64,000 nucleotides of DNA from contig NZ_BCWQ01000002.1 of assembly GCF_001592285.1 (NCBI RefSeq), positions 1-64,000 of the forward strand, read 5' to 3'. Shown in pieces: positions 50,436 through 60,400 of the stretch. The position numbers and the translations under genes are program-made. The DNA comes from Hydrogenophaga pseudoflava NBRC 102511. GTDB taxonomy: Bacteria; Pseudomonadota; Gammaproteobacteria; Burkholderiales; Burkholderiaceae_C. The notes below the pieces were generated by a model. The model had not been told where the DNA came from, made no database searches, and saw nothing but the letters and a program-made list of their open reading frames with translations. The number at the start of each line of letters is the position of its first letter. Position 1 is the stretch's first letter.

Positions 50436-51934
50436 GCCTTGCGGGATGTCCTGCCGCCTGAGCGCGACTTCTTGGACGCTCCGGTCTCGCCCTGGAGATC
50501 GCTGAGGTACTGCAGCAACAAGGGAACCGGTCGCCCCGTCGCACCTTTGCTGGTGCCGCTCTTCCAGGCCGTCCCTGCGATGTCAAGGTGCGCCCAGGGC
50601 ATTTCCGCCACGAACTTCTGCAGGAACTTGGCCGCGGTGATCGCACCACCCGCCCGTCCGGCCACATTGCCCATGTCCGCGAAGTTCGACTTGAGGCCTT
50701 CGGCGTATTCGTCGTCCAGCGGGAGCCGCCAGCAGAGATCCATTGACCGATCTCCCGCCGCGAGCAGTGCGTCGGCCAGGTCGCTCCGGTTGGCGAACAT
50801 GCCAGACCGGACCGCCCCGAGAGCGATCACGCAGGCACCCGTGAGCGTGGCAATGTCGATCACGCAACGCGGTTTGAACCGCGCGGCATAGGTCAGTGCA
50901 TCGCAAAGAATGAGCCGGCCTTCCGCGTCGGTGTTGAGGATCTCGATGGTCTGTCCGCTCATGCTGGTGACCACGTCCCCGGGTTTGACCGCGCTGCCGT
51001 CCGGCATGTTCTCGCAGCTCGGAATGATGCCCACCACGTTGACCTCGGGCTGCAGCTCGGCCAGCCCGGCGAAGGTGCCCAGCACGCTCGCAGCCCCACC
51101 CATGTCGAATTTCATCTCGTCCATCTCGGCCGCAGGCTTGATCGAGATGCCGCCGGTATCGAAGGTGATGCCCTTGCCCACCAGCACCACCGGCGCACTG
51201 CCTTTGGACCCGCCCTGGTAGTGCATGACGATGAACCGCAGCGGCTGGGACGAGCCCTGCGCCACCGCCATGAAGGCGCCCATGCCCAGAGCCGCCACTT
51301 CCTTGGGCCCGAGCACCTCGGTCCTGATGCGGGGCTTGCGCCCGAGCTTGCGCGCGGCCTCGGCCAGGTGGCTGGGCGTGGCGTGGTTCGCGGGCCGGTT
51401 GGCCCACTCCTTGGCCAGCTCGATCCCTGCAACCTGGGCCAGACCGAAACGGAAGGCAGGACGCGCCACGGCGACGTCGCTCACACCGACGATCACCTGC
51501 CGGATCGCGCGAGCGGTGGCCGAAGGCTTGGTGGTCACATAGGCGTAGGTGCTGTCCGCCACCGCCACCATGGCGCTGTGCACCGTGGGCTGGTCGTTCG
51601 CCATCCCGCTGAGCAGCACAGCCACTTTCTTCACACTGGACGACTTCAGGCCCGACATCGCCGCCGTGACCGCCTTGCGGACCGCAGCGGGCGAACAGTC
51701 GCCAGTGCGTGCCAGCACCACCCTGACCGGTTTGAGCCCCTGGGGCCGGTAGACCGACAGGCACTTGCCCACCCCGGTTTCAAGATCTCCCCTGCGGGAG
51801 GCGTCCCGCACCAGCTCGCTCAGGGCGTCGGTGCCGTCCAGGCCCTGGGTGTCGTCGGGCACCAGCACCACCAGTGCGTCCACCGCGAGCTGGCTTGCCT
51901 GAACCAGGGAAAGGGCTTTGAGTTCGAAGTCCAT
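50432..51934 (-). CDS. pepA: Leucyl aminopeptidase
   Basis: PepA removes N-terminal residues from peptides in the cytoplasm and in E. coli also binds DNA at some promoters and Xer sites. The 500-residue protein has the catalytic domain with VGKGITFDTGGISIKPA, NTDAEGRLILCDALTYA and GACVIALGAVRSGMFAN, which hold two metals. The ATG at 51934 starts the conserved domain (DFELKALSLVQ). The gap to the divergent lptF is only 25 bases, so each promoter must lie inside the other gene. Confidence 0.96.
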   Translation of the reverse strand: MDFELKALSLVQASQLAVDALVVLVPDDTQGLDGTDALSELVRDASRRGDLETGVGKCLSVYRPQGLKPVRVVLARTGDCSPAAVRKAVTAAMSGLKSSSVKKVAVLLSGMANDQPTVHSAMVAVADSTYAYVTTKPSATARAIRQVIVGVSDVAVARPAFRFGLAQVAGIELAKEWANRPANHATPSHLAEAARKLGRKPRIRTEVLGPKEVAALGMGAFMAVAQGSSQPLRFIVMHYQGGSKGSAPVVLVGKGITFDTGGISIKPAAEMDEMKFDMGGAASVLGTFAGLAELQPEVNVVGIIPSCENMPDGSAVKPGDVVTSMSGQTIEILNTDAEGRLILCDALTYAARFKPRCVIDIATLTGACVIALGAVRSGMFANRSDLADALLAAGDRSMDLCWRLPLDDEYAEGLKSNFADMGNVAGRAGGAITAAKFLQKFVAEMPWAHLDIAGTAWKSGTSKGATGRPVPLLLQYLSDLQGETGASKKSRSGGRTSRKA

Positions 51935-51959
51935 AATCGTGTCTTTCCTGTTTGATTCG

Positions 51960-53078
51960 ATGTTATTCCATTCATCCATCCGCACCGAACTGGCACGCAG
52001 TTTCGGCGCCACCCTGGTGGTGCTCTTCACCATCGTGCTGACGGTGCTGCTGATCCGCACGCTGGGACTGGCCTCGCGCGGCAGCGTGAACCCGGAAGAA
52101 GTCATGCTGGTGCTGGGCTACACGGTGCTGGGCTACACGCAGACCATCCTGACGCTGGCCCTGTTCATCGCGATTGTCTCCACGCTCTCCCGCATGTACC
52201 GCGAGAGCGAGATGATCATCTGGTTCTCCAGCGGGCGCTCGCTGGGGGGATTTCTCAGTCCGGTGATGAGGTTCGCCTGGCCGGTGCTGCTGGTGATCGT
52301 TCTGATGGTGCTGTTCGTCTGGCCCTGGGCCAACCAGCAGACCGCCGAACTGCGCAACCGGTTCGAAAACCGCGGCGACCTCCAGCGCATCGCCCCGGGT
52401 CAGTTCCAGGAGTCGTCCAGCGGCCGGCGGGTGTTCTTCATCGACAAGGACACGGCCGACGGCACCGAAGGTCGCAACGTGTTCATCTCCAGCATCGAGA
52501 AGAACGGCAACGAGACCGTCACCTCGGCGGTGTCCGGCCGCATCGAGTGGCAGGGTGACCGCCAGTTCCTGATGCTCAACAACGGCCAGCGTCTCGAAAG
52601 CGACCCGAAGACCGGCCGCATCAAGGTCAGCCAGTTCGAGCAGTACGGGGCACAGATCGGCGCCTCGTCCTCCTACATCCGCGGCGGCCAGGCGCTCAAG
52701 GCGCGCAGCACCCTCGCGCTCATCCAGGACCCCACGCCCGCGCACATGGGTGAACTGGGCTGGCGCATCGGTGTGGCCCTGACGGCCTTCAATCTGGTCT
52801 TGTTGGGGGTCGCAACCACGGTCAGCAACCCCCGCGCAGGCCGCAGCGGCAACCTGTTGTTCACGCTCTTTGCCTTCATCGTGTACTTCAACCTGCTCAA
52901 CGTCGGGCAGCGCTGGGTCACCGCCGGACAGGTCAGCTGGCTGACGCTGACCGTCCTGCTGCACGGCTCGGTGTTCCTGTTCAGTGCCCTGTGGCTGGCC
53001 AAGCGCCACCACAACATCCACTGGCGCACCTGGTTCAGCCAGATCGCACGTGGCGGCGCCGCGGGGGCATCCGCATGA
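51960..53078 (+). CDS. lptF: LPS export ABC transporter permease LptF
   Basis: LptF is half of the permease that pulls lipopolysaccharide out of the inner membrane. The 372-residue protein has helices near residues 14-34 (FGATLVVLFTIVLTVLLIRTL), 52-75, and 93-120, a periplasmic beta-jellyroll domain from about 135 to 260, and three C-terminal helices (LNVGQRWVTAGQ region). The stop overlaps the lptG start. It is divergent from pepA, as in E. coli. Confidence 0.96.
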   Translation: MLFHSSIRTELARSFGATLVVLFTIVLTVLLIRTLGLASRGSVNPEEVMLVLGYTVLGYTQTILTLALFIAIVSTLSRMYRESEMIIWFSSGRSLGGFLSPVMRFAWPVLLVIVLMVLFVWPWANQQTAELRNRFENRGDLQRIAPGQFQESSSGRRVFFIDKDTADGTEGRNVFISSIEKNGNETVTSAVSGRIEWQGDRQFLMLNNGQRLESDPKTGRIKVSQFEQYGAQIGASSSYIRGGQALKARSTLALIQDPTPAHMGELGWRIGVALTAFNLVLLGVATTVSNPRAGRSGNLLFTLFAFIVYFNLLNVGQRWVTAGQVSWLTLTVLLHGSVFLFSALWLAKRHHNIHWRTWFSQIARGGAAGASA

Positions 53079-54193
53079 AAACGATCCGCCGACTGATCTA
53101 CGGTGAGGTCCTGATCGCCACCGGCTACGTGCTGCTGGCCTTCCTGTCGCTGTTCTTCTTCTTCGACTTCGTCGAGGAGCTGGCGGCGATCGGCCAGCCG
53201 TCCCGCCTGGACCCCAAGGTCACCTACGAGCTGACGCACGCCATGCTGTATGTGGCGCTGCTGATGCCCAGCCGCATCTACGAGCTGCTCCCGATATCGG
53301 TGCTCATCGGCTCGGTGGCGGTGCTGGCGCGCCTGGCCCAGAGTTCCGAATACACCATCCTGCGCACCAGCGGCCTGGGGCCGTGGAAAGCGCTGCGCAC
53401 GCTGCTGGGCCTGGGCCTGCTGTTTGTCGCGCTCACCTTCGCGGTCGGGGACTATGTGGCCCCCATTGCCGACAAGACGGCGCAACTGCTCAAGGCCCGG
53501 TACCAGGGCAAGCTGAGCCTGGGCCAGACCGGCGCCTGGCTCAAGGAGCGGCAGGCGCACAGCAACTTCTCGGTCAACGTGGGGTCGCTCTCCCCCTCCG
53601 GTGAGCTGGGAGAAGTCCGCATCTTCGAGTTCGACAACCAGGGCCTGCTGGTGTCCACGGTGCAGGCCGAGCAGGGCCGGATCGAAGGCCACGGTACCTG
53701 GACGCTGAACAATGCGGTACGAAGAGAGTTTGATGTGGCGGGCCAGCTGTCGGCCCGGATCGTGCGCAGCCAGCACGAGTCGTTCGCCTGGCCCAGCGCG
53801 ATTTCCGCGGAGATGGTGTCGGTGGCGCTGCTCAAGCCAGACCGCATGCGCACGACCGATCTTTACGCCTACGTCCAGCACCTGGAGGCCAACGGCCAGA
53901 CCGCGCAGCGTTACGAAATCGAGTTCTGGCGCAAGGTGTTCTATCCACTCTCCTGTCTGGTGATGGTGGTGCTGTCCCTGCCATTCGCCTATCTGCATTT
54001 CCGCAGCGGCGGCATCACCGGCTACGTGTTCGGCGGCGTGATGATCGGCATCAGCTTCTTCCTGCTGAACAACGTTTTCGGCTACATCGGCAACCTCAAC
54101 CACTGGCGCCCCTGGCTGGCGGCTGCGTCTCCGGCCATCATCTATTCGTTCCTCTCGCTGGGTGCGTTTGGCTGGCTGGTGCTTCGGAGGTAG
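53075..54193 (+). CDS. lptG: LPS export ABC transporter permease LptG
   Basis: LptG is the second permease half. The 372-residue protein shares the layout of LptF: N-terminal helices (IATGYVLLAFLSLFFFF), YELTHAMLYVALLMPSRIYELLPI, a jellyroll domain and three C-terminal helices ending in FLSLGAFGWLVLRR. The start overlaps the lptF stop by four bases and the stop is two bases before cbiX. The ATPase LptB and the rest of the bridge are encoded elsewhere. Confidence 0.95.
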   Translation: MKTIRRLIYGEVLIATGYVLLAFLSLFFFFDFVEELAAIGQPSRLDPKVTYELTHAMLYVALLMPSRIYELLPISVLIGSVAVLARLAQSSEYTILRTSGLGPWKALRTLLGLGLLFVALTFAVGDYVAPIADKTAQLLKARYQGKLSLGQTGAWLKERQAHSNFSVNVGSLSPSGELGEVRIFEFDNQGLLVSTVQAEQGRIEGHGTWTLNNAVRREFDVAGQLSARIVRSQHESFAWPSAISAEMVSVALLKPDRMRTTDLYAYVQHLEANGQTAQRYEIEFWRKVFYPLSCLVMVVLSLPFAYLHFRSGGITGYVFGGVMIGISFFLLNNVFGYIGNLNHWRPWLAAASPAIIYSFLSLGAFGWLVLRR

Positions 54194-54195
54194 CC

Positions 54196-54561
54196 ATGCT
54201 GGGCGTCATCGTTTTTGCGCATGGGTCTCGCGACCCGCTGTGGCGGGCGCCGGTCGAATCGGTGGCGCGGCAGATCTGTGACGCCGACCCGGCGGTCCGG
54301 GTGGCCTGCGCCTATCTGGAGCTGAGCGAACCCGACCTCCCGACCGCCGCCGCGCAGCTGGTGAGCCAGGGGGTGTCCCGCATCCGGGTGCTGCCCCTGT
54401 TCTTCGGCATGGGCAAACACGCCCGCGAAGACCTTCCGCTGCTGGTGGAGCAGCTCGCACTCACCCATCCAGGCGTTCGCTTCGAACGCCTGGCCACCGC
54501 CGGCGAAGATCCCCGCCTGACCGCACTGCTCGCACAGATTGCGCTGGAACCTGCCCGATGA
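54196..54561 (+). CDS. CbiX/SirB-type sirohydrochlorin chelatase
   Basis: This small 121-residue chelatase inserts iron or cobalt into sirohydrochlorin to make siroheme or a cobalamin precursor. It has IVFAHGSRDP near the start (metal-binding histidine) and RIRVLPLFFGMGKHAREDLP near 80 (second histidine). It is single-domain (CbiX-S). Its start is two bases after lptG and its stop overlaps cysB, so it appears to be part of the lptFG-cysB transcript. Siroheme for sulfite reductase is the likely use, given its neighbour. Confidence 0.85.
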   Translation: MLGVIVFAHGSRDPLWRAPVESVARQICDADPAVRVACAYLELSEPDLPTAAAQLVSQGVSRIRVLPLFFGMGKHAREDLPLLVEQLALTHPGVRFERLATAGEDPRLTALLAQIALEPAR

Positions 54562-55502
54562 ACCTGCACCAGTTCCGCTTCGTCCAGGAGGCGGTGCGCC
54601 GCAACCTGAACCTGACCGAAGCCGCCAAGGCGCTGCACACCTCGCAGCCCGGCGTTTCCAAGGCCATCATCGAGCTCGAAGAAGAGCTGGGCATCGAGAT
54701 CTTTGCCCGCCACGGCAAGCGCATCAAGCGCATCACCGAACCCGGCGTGCAGGTGCTCAAGAGCATCGAAGTGATTCTGCGCGAGGTCAACAACCTCAAA
54801 CGCATCGGCGAGCAGTACGCAGCGCAGGACAGCGGCACGCTGTCCATCGCGACCACCCACACCCAGGCGCGCTACGTGCTGCCCGGACCGGTGGCCAAGC
54901 TGCGCCAGGCCTATCCCAAGGTGGCCGTCAGCCTGCACCAGGGCTCACCCGACCAAGTCGCGAAGATGCTGATCGAAGAGGTCGCGGAAATCGGCGTGGC
55001 CACCGAGTCGCTCACCAACTACCCCGATCTGGTCACCCTGCCCTGCTACGAATGGCAGCACGTGCTGGTCTTCCCCTACGACCACCCGCTGGTCGCGCAG
55101 GAGCGCATCACGCTGGAAGACCTGGCCCATGTGCCACTGATCACCTACCACCCGAGCTTCACGGGCCGCACCCGCATCGACCAGGCCTTTGCGCTGCGGC
55201 ACCTGCGGCCCAACATCGTGCTCGAAGCCATCGATTCGGACGTGATCAAGACCTACGTGAAGCTGGGCATGGGCGTGGGTATCGTGGCCGAGATGGCGAT
55301 GCAGGGTGACAACGCGACCCCCGACCTCGTGGCCCGCCCCGGCGCGCAGCTGTTCGGCCACAACCTGGCCCGCGTGGCCTTCAAGCGCGGCAGCTACCTG
55401 CGGCAGTTCGTGCTGCGCTTTGCCGAGCTGCTCAGCGACCGGCTCTCGCGCGACCTGATCCTGCGCGCCATGGCCGGCAACTCCGACGAATACGACATCT
55501 GA
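54558..55502 (+). CDS. cysB: CysB-like LysR-family regulator of sulfur assimilation
   Basis: This 314-residue regulator of the CysB/Cbl group controls genes for sulfate uptake and cysteine synthesis. The N-terminal helix-turn-helix is MNLHQFRFVQEAVRRNLNLT and AAKALHTSQPGVSKAIIELE. The effector domain has the group's TTHTQARYVLP and HQGSPDQVAKM stretches, which bind acetylserine and thiosulfate or sulfate. It overlaps cbiX by four bases, so siroheme supply and sulfur regulation share a transcript here. Confidence 0.92.
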   Translation: MNLHQFRFVQEAVRRNLNLTEAAKALHTSQPGVSKAIIELEEELGIEIFARHGKRIKRITEPGVQVLKSIEVILREVNNLKRIGEQYAAQDSGTLSIATTHTQARYVLPGPVAKLRQAYPKVAVSLHQGSPDQVAKMLIEEVAEIGVATESLTNYPDLVTLPCYEWQHVLVFPYDHPLVAQERITLEDLAHVPLITYHPSFTGRTRIDQAFALRHLRPNIVLEAIDSDVIKTYVKLGMGVGIVAEMAMQGDNATPDLVARPGAQLFGHNLARVAFKRGSYLRQFVLRFAELLSDRLSRDLILRAMAGNSDEYDI

Positions 55503-55506
55503 AGCC

Positions 55507-56688
55507 ATGGACACCGCCACCGCCCCCCGCACGCCGCCGCTGACCTCCCGCCTGCCCGCCGTCGGCACCACCATCTTCACCGTCATGTCGGCGCTCGCCG
55601 CCGAGGTCGGGGCCGTCAACCTGGGCCAAGGTTTCCCTGACTTCGACTGCGACCCGGAACTGGTCAACGCCGTCACCCTGGCCATGCAGGCCGGCCACAA
55701 CCAGTACCCGCCCATGCCCGGTGTGCCGGCGCTGAGACAGGCCATGGCCGCGAAGATGGAAGCGCTGTACGGCCTGCGCTGCGACCCAAACACCGAGATC
55801 ACCGTCACCGCCGGCGCCACCCAGGCCATCCTGACCGCCATCCTCGCTGTGGTGCACCCGGGCGACGAAGTCATCGTGCTGGAGCCCTGCTACGACAGCT
55901 ACGTGCCCAACATCGAACTGGCCGGTGGCAAGGTCGTTCGGGTGCCACTGGTGCCGGGCACGTTCCGGCCCGACTTCGATGCCATCGCCGCCGCCATCAC
56001 GCCACGCACCCGTGCGCTCATGATCAACAGCCCGCACAACCCCAGCGGCCAGGTCTGGAGCGCCGAGGACATGCGCCGGCTCGACGAACTGCTCGCGCCC
56101 ACCGACGTGCTGCTGATCAGCGACGAGGTCTACGAGCACATGGTCTACGACGGCCAGCAGCACCAGAGCGCTGCACGCTTCCCCGGCCTGGCGGCGCGCG
56201 CCTTCATCATCAGCAGCTTCGGCAAGACCTACCACGTCACCGGCTGGAAGGTCGGTACGGTGGTCGCACCTGCGCCGCTGACGGCCGAGTTCCGCAAGGT
56301 GCACCAGTTCAACGTGTTCACCGTGAACACGCCCATGCAGCACGCGCTGGCCGCCTACATGGCCGACCCGGCGCCCTACCTGCAATTGAGCGATTTCTAC
56401 CAGCGCAAGCGCGACCTGTTCCGGGAAGGTCTTGCACAAACGCGCTTTCGCCTGCTGCCCGGCCAGGGCACCTACTTCCAGTGCGTGGGCATCGAGAACC
56501 TGGCGGTGGCGGAACGCGACCTGCCCGAAGGCGAGTTCTGCCAGTGGCTGACGCGCGAGATTAGCGTGGCCGCCATCCCCCTGTCGGCGTTCTACGGCAA
56601 CGGCTTCGACCAGAAGGTGGTGCGCTTCTGCTTTGCCAAGAAGGACGACACACTGAAGGCCGCGCTGGAGCGCCTGGCCCGCCTCTGA
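55507..56688 (+). CDS. Class I/II PLP aminotransferase, methionine aminotransferase-like
   Basis: This 393-residue PLP enzyme is of fold type I (AAT_I). It has LGQGFPDFDCDPELVNAV, MINSPHNPSGQVW, LISDEVYEHMVYDG and the PLP lysine in SSFGKTYHVTGWKVG near residue 240. It resembles E. coli YbdL, which acts on methionine and aromatic amino acids. It begins four bases after cysB and lies near sulfur genes, which fits methionine as substrate; kynurenine or other amino acids are not excluded. Confidence 0.85.
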   Translation: MDTATAPRTPPLTSRLPAVGTTIFTVMSALAAEVGAVNLGQGFPDFDCDPELVNAVTLAMQAGHNQYPPMPGVPALRQAMAAKMEALYGLRCDPNTEITVTAGATQAILTAILAVVHPGDEVIVLEPCYDSYVPNIELAGGKVVRVPLVPGTFRPDFDAIAAAITPRTRALMINSPHNPSGQVWSAEDMRRLDELLAPTDVLLISDEVYEHMVYDGQQHQSAARFPGLAARAFIISSFGKTYHVTGWKVGTVVAPAPLTAEFRKVHQFNVFTVNTPMQHALAAYMADPAPYLQLSDFYQRKRDLFREGLAQTRFRLLPGQGTYFQCVGIENLAVAERDLPEGEFCQWLTREISVAAIPLSAFYGNGFDQKVVRFCFAKKDDTLKAALERLARL

Positions 56689-56697
56689 CGCAGCGCG

Positions 56698-57414
56698 TCA
56701 GCAGCGGATCGGGTTGCGGCAAAAGCGCTCCAGCTCCCGCACCGTGCTGCGCCCGGCCACGGGCTGGCGTGCCTTGGGGCCCACGTCCAGGCTCAGCTTC
56801 ATCTCGTACTTGCGGAAGAACTCGTCGAAGAGTTCACCGCCCAGCGTGCCGGTCGCGGTCAGGGTGTCCGCACGGGCATCGTGCTCCAGCAGCACGGCGC
56901 ACAGCGGTTGCTCCGCCGGCCCGCCCAGCACCTGGGCACCGCGCGCCGGGTCGTACTGGCTGTGGTCGGCGCAGCAGTGGATCAGGTCGTTGCCATGGCT
57001 GGGCGTCTTGGGGTTGAGCACTGGCCCCTTGCGGAAACTGATGAAACTCAGGTCCCTGGTCGGATAAACCAGCTGGTGGGCACAGATGGCGCTGAACGCC
57101 ACCAGGCTGCGGCGCGGCCCCACTCCTCCGGGCCACTGGTAGTCCTGCTGGCCCTTGGTCTTGAGGGACAGCGGCATCGCCGCCTTGCCCAGGTCCAGCA
57201 GGAACACCGGCGTGGCCTCGAACGGGTAGTGGAAGACGTAGTTCGTCTGCAGTTTCAGCTGCGAGGCCTTCACCGGATCGCCCAGCTCGTCGACGAGCAA
57301 CGCCGCGGCGTAGCGACGCGGCGTGGCTTGCGCCGCCCAACTGCCCGTCCCGAGGGTGGTGGCCAGCACACCCGCGCCCAGCGCACAACCTTCCACGAAG
57401 TCACGCCGATCCAT
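56698..57414 (-). CDS. Tat-exported Rieske [2Fe-2S] protein
   Basis: This 238-residue protein has a twin-arginine signal (DRRDFVEGCALGAGVLATTLGTG) and a Rieske domain. The cluster ligands are Cys111 and His113 (ICAHQ) and Cys148 and His151 (CCADHSQYD). The N-terminal half (RYAAALLVDELGDPV, FEATPVFLLDLGKAA) is of the type seen in cytochrome bc-like and arsenite oxidase small subunits. I chose the ATG at 57414 because GGAGG lies five bases before it. No cytochrome or catalytic partner gene is adjacent. Confidence 0.8.
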   Translation of the reverse strand: MDRRDFVEGCALGAGVLATTLGTGSWAAQATPRRYAAALLVDELGDPVKASQLKLQTNYVFHYPFEATPVFLLDLGKAAMPLSLKTKGQQDYQWPGGVGPRRSLVAFSAICAHQLVYPTRDLSFISFRKGPVLNPKTPSHGNDLIHCCADHSQYDPARGAQVLGGPAEQPLCAVLLEHDARADTLTATGTLGGELFDEFFRKYEMKLSLDVGPKARQPVAGRSTVRELERFCRNPIRC

Positions 57415-57485
57415 GGACACCTCCATGCGAAGAAGGCGCCAGTGAAGCGCATGCCGGGCGCCCCTGTCAACAGGGGCACGCCGGA

Positions 57486-60400
57486 TCAGGTGTTGAGCTG
57501 GGCCCAGGCCTTGTCGATGCGCTTGATGCTCACCGGCTGCGGCGTGCGCAGCTCCTGCGCAAAGAAGCTCACGCGCAGCTCTTCCAGCAGCCAGCGCACC
57601 TCCTGCAACCGGGCGTCCTGCACACCCTTGCGCTCGGCCACCAGGCGCCAGAAGCGCTGGTCCTGCGGCCGGAGTTCCGCGAACTTCGCCGCGTCGCGTG
57701 CCGGGTCGCCGCGCAGCTTGTCCAGTCGCAGCTGCACCGCCTTGAGGTAGCGCGGGAAATGCTGCAGCTGCGCGTAAGGCGTTGAACTCAGGAAGGTCTT
57801 GGGCACCAGGCGCTGCAGTTGCTGCTGCACGTCGGTGGCCACGTCGGCCGGAGGCTTGCTGTCCTTGAGCTTGCGCTGCGCGGCTGCGAACTCGGTGAGG
57901 ATCACGCCAGCCTGGCGCGCGATCTCGTTGGCGATCAGGGTCAGGCGTCCTCTGCCCTCGTCCACCCGAGCTTTGAAGGCCGCGGCGTCCGCCGGCAACG
58001 GGTCGGTCAGGAAGGCACGGTCCAGGGCGAGGTCGAGGATCTGGTTCTTCAGTTCGTCCAGCGTGCCGCCACCGCCGCCACTGTCGGTCTTGCCAACGGC
58101 CATGTAGGCCACGCCCATGGCCTGCAGGCTGGGCAGGTTCTTCTCCAGGTACTTCAGCGCGTCCTTGATCTGCAGCGCGAACAGGCGGCGCAGGCCGGCG
58201 CGGTGGCGCGCCTGCGCCACCTCGGGCTCGTCGAAGACCTCGATGCGCACCGCGTCGCCGTCGTCGATCAGCGCCGGGAAACCGATCAGCGTCTGGCCAC
58301 CCTTGCGGATTTCCATCAGCTCGGGCAGTTCGCCGAAGTCCCAGGTGGTGTGGCGCTGTTCGGCGCTGGACGCCTTCGAGGCGGGCGCAGCGGGCGCCTT
58401 GGCCTTGTCCGGGGCGGGCACACGGCGCGCGTGGTCGGCGGCGGGCGCCGGGGTCGGTGCCGCCGGCGCACCGGCCGCCGGTGCCGTGATGTCCTGGAGC
58501 TTGAGGGACGCCAGCGCCTGAAACGCCCCGCGCGCCTTGGAGCCCAGCTCGGCCTTGAGCGCGCCCAGGTTGCGGCCCTGCCCCAGCTGACGCCCGTGTT
58601 CATCCACCACGCGCAGGTGCATGAAGTGGTGCGCCGGCAGCATGTCGACCTTGATATCGTTGCGCTGCACCGGCAGTTGCGTGGCCTCGCGCACCAGCTT
58701 GAGCAGCGCGTCCATCAGGTTGCCACTGGCGAACACCTCGGGCTGACACAGGGCCTCGGTCATTTTCTCGGCGGTGGCCGGTAGCGGCACCAGGCGCGAA
58801 CGCGGGCGCTGGTGCAGGGTCTTGAGCAGGGCCTGCACCTTGTCCTTGAGCATGCCGGGCACCAGCCAGTCGCAGCGGTCTTCGCTGACCTGGTTGAGCG
58901 CGAAGATGGGCACCGTCACGCTCACGCCGTCGCGCGGGTCGCCGGGCTCGTGCAGGTAGGCGGCTGCGCAGTCCACGCCCCCCAGGCGGACGGTCTTCGG
59001 GTAAGCCTGCGTGGTGATGCCCGCGGCCTCATGGCGCATCAGCTCTTCGCGGGTGAGGAAGAGCAGCTTGGGGTTCTCGCGCGAAGCGTCGCGCCACCAG
59101 CGCTCGAAGTCGGCGCCTCCGCACACGTGGGCCGGGATCTGCTGTTCGTAGAAGGCGTAGATGAGTTCGTCGTCCACCAGCACGTCCTGTCGCCGCGCCT
59201 TGTGTTCCAGCTCCTGCACCTCGCGCACCGTGCGGCGGTTGGCGGCCAGGAAGGGCAGCTTGCTGTCCCAGGTGTCTTCGTGCAGGTGGCCCACCAGGGC
59301 TTCGCGGATGAAGAGATCACGCGCGCCGGCCGGGTCCACTTTTTGATAGTCCACCCGCCGCTGCTGATAGACCACCAGACCGTACAGCGTGGCACGTTCA
59401 TAGGCGCTGACGCGGCCGGCCTTCTTCTCCCAGTGCGGGTCCAGCACCTGCTTCTTGAGCAAATGGCCGCCGACCTGCTCCAGCCACTGCGGCTCGATGT
59501 TCGCAATGCCGCGACCGAACAGGCGCGCGGTTTCCACCAGTTCGGCGCAGACAATCCAGCGGCCAGGCTTCTTGCTCAGGTTCGCGCCGGGGTGGCGGTG
59601 GAACTTGATGCCGCGCGCGCCCAGGTACCAGTCCTCGGTGTCGTTCTTTTGGCCGATGTTGCCCAGCAGGCCGGCGAGCATGGACAGGTGCAACTGTTCA
59701 TACGACGCAGGCGCGGTGTTGATGGGCCACTTGTGTTCTGCCACCACGGTGTGCAGCTGCGAATGGATGTCGCGCCACTCGCGCACACGCCGCACGTTGA
59801 TGTAGTTCTCGCGCAGCAGATTTTCGTACTGGCGGTGGCTCAGCTTGTGGTCGGTGCCGTGGCCGCCCTTGCTGTCTTCCAGCCACTTCCAGAGCTTGAG
59901 CGTGCCGGTGAACTCGCTCTTCTCGTCGTCGAACTTTTTGTGCGCCTGGTCGGCCTGGGTCTGCTTGTCCATTGGCCTGTCGCGCACGTCCTGCAGGCTC
60001 AGCGCGGATGCAATGACCAGCACCTCGTCCAGCGCGCCGCGCTGCTGCGCCTCCAACAGGATGCGGCCCACACGCGGGTCCAGGGGCAGGCGACTGAGCG
60101 TCTGGCCGATGCGGGTGAGTTCGTTGGCCTCGTCCACTGCGCCCAGTTCGGACAGCAGCTGGTAGCCGTCGGTGATGGCGCGGCGCTGCGGCGCTTCCAG
60201 AAACGCGAAATCCTCCACGGCGCCCAGGTGCAGCGCCTTCATGCGCAGGATCACCCCCGCCAGCGAGCTGCGCAGGATCTCCGGGTCGGTGAACTTCGGC
60301 CGGCCGTTGAAACCCGCCTCGTCGTAGAGGCGGATGCAGATGCCGTCGGCCACCCGGCCGCAACGGCCGGCGCGCTGGTTGGCCGCGGCCTGGCTGATCG

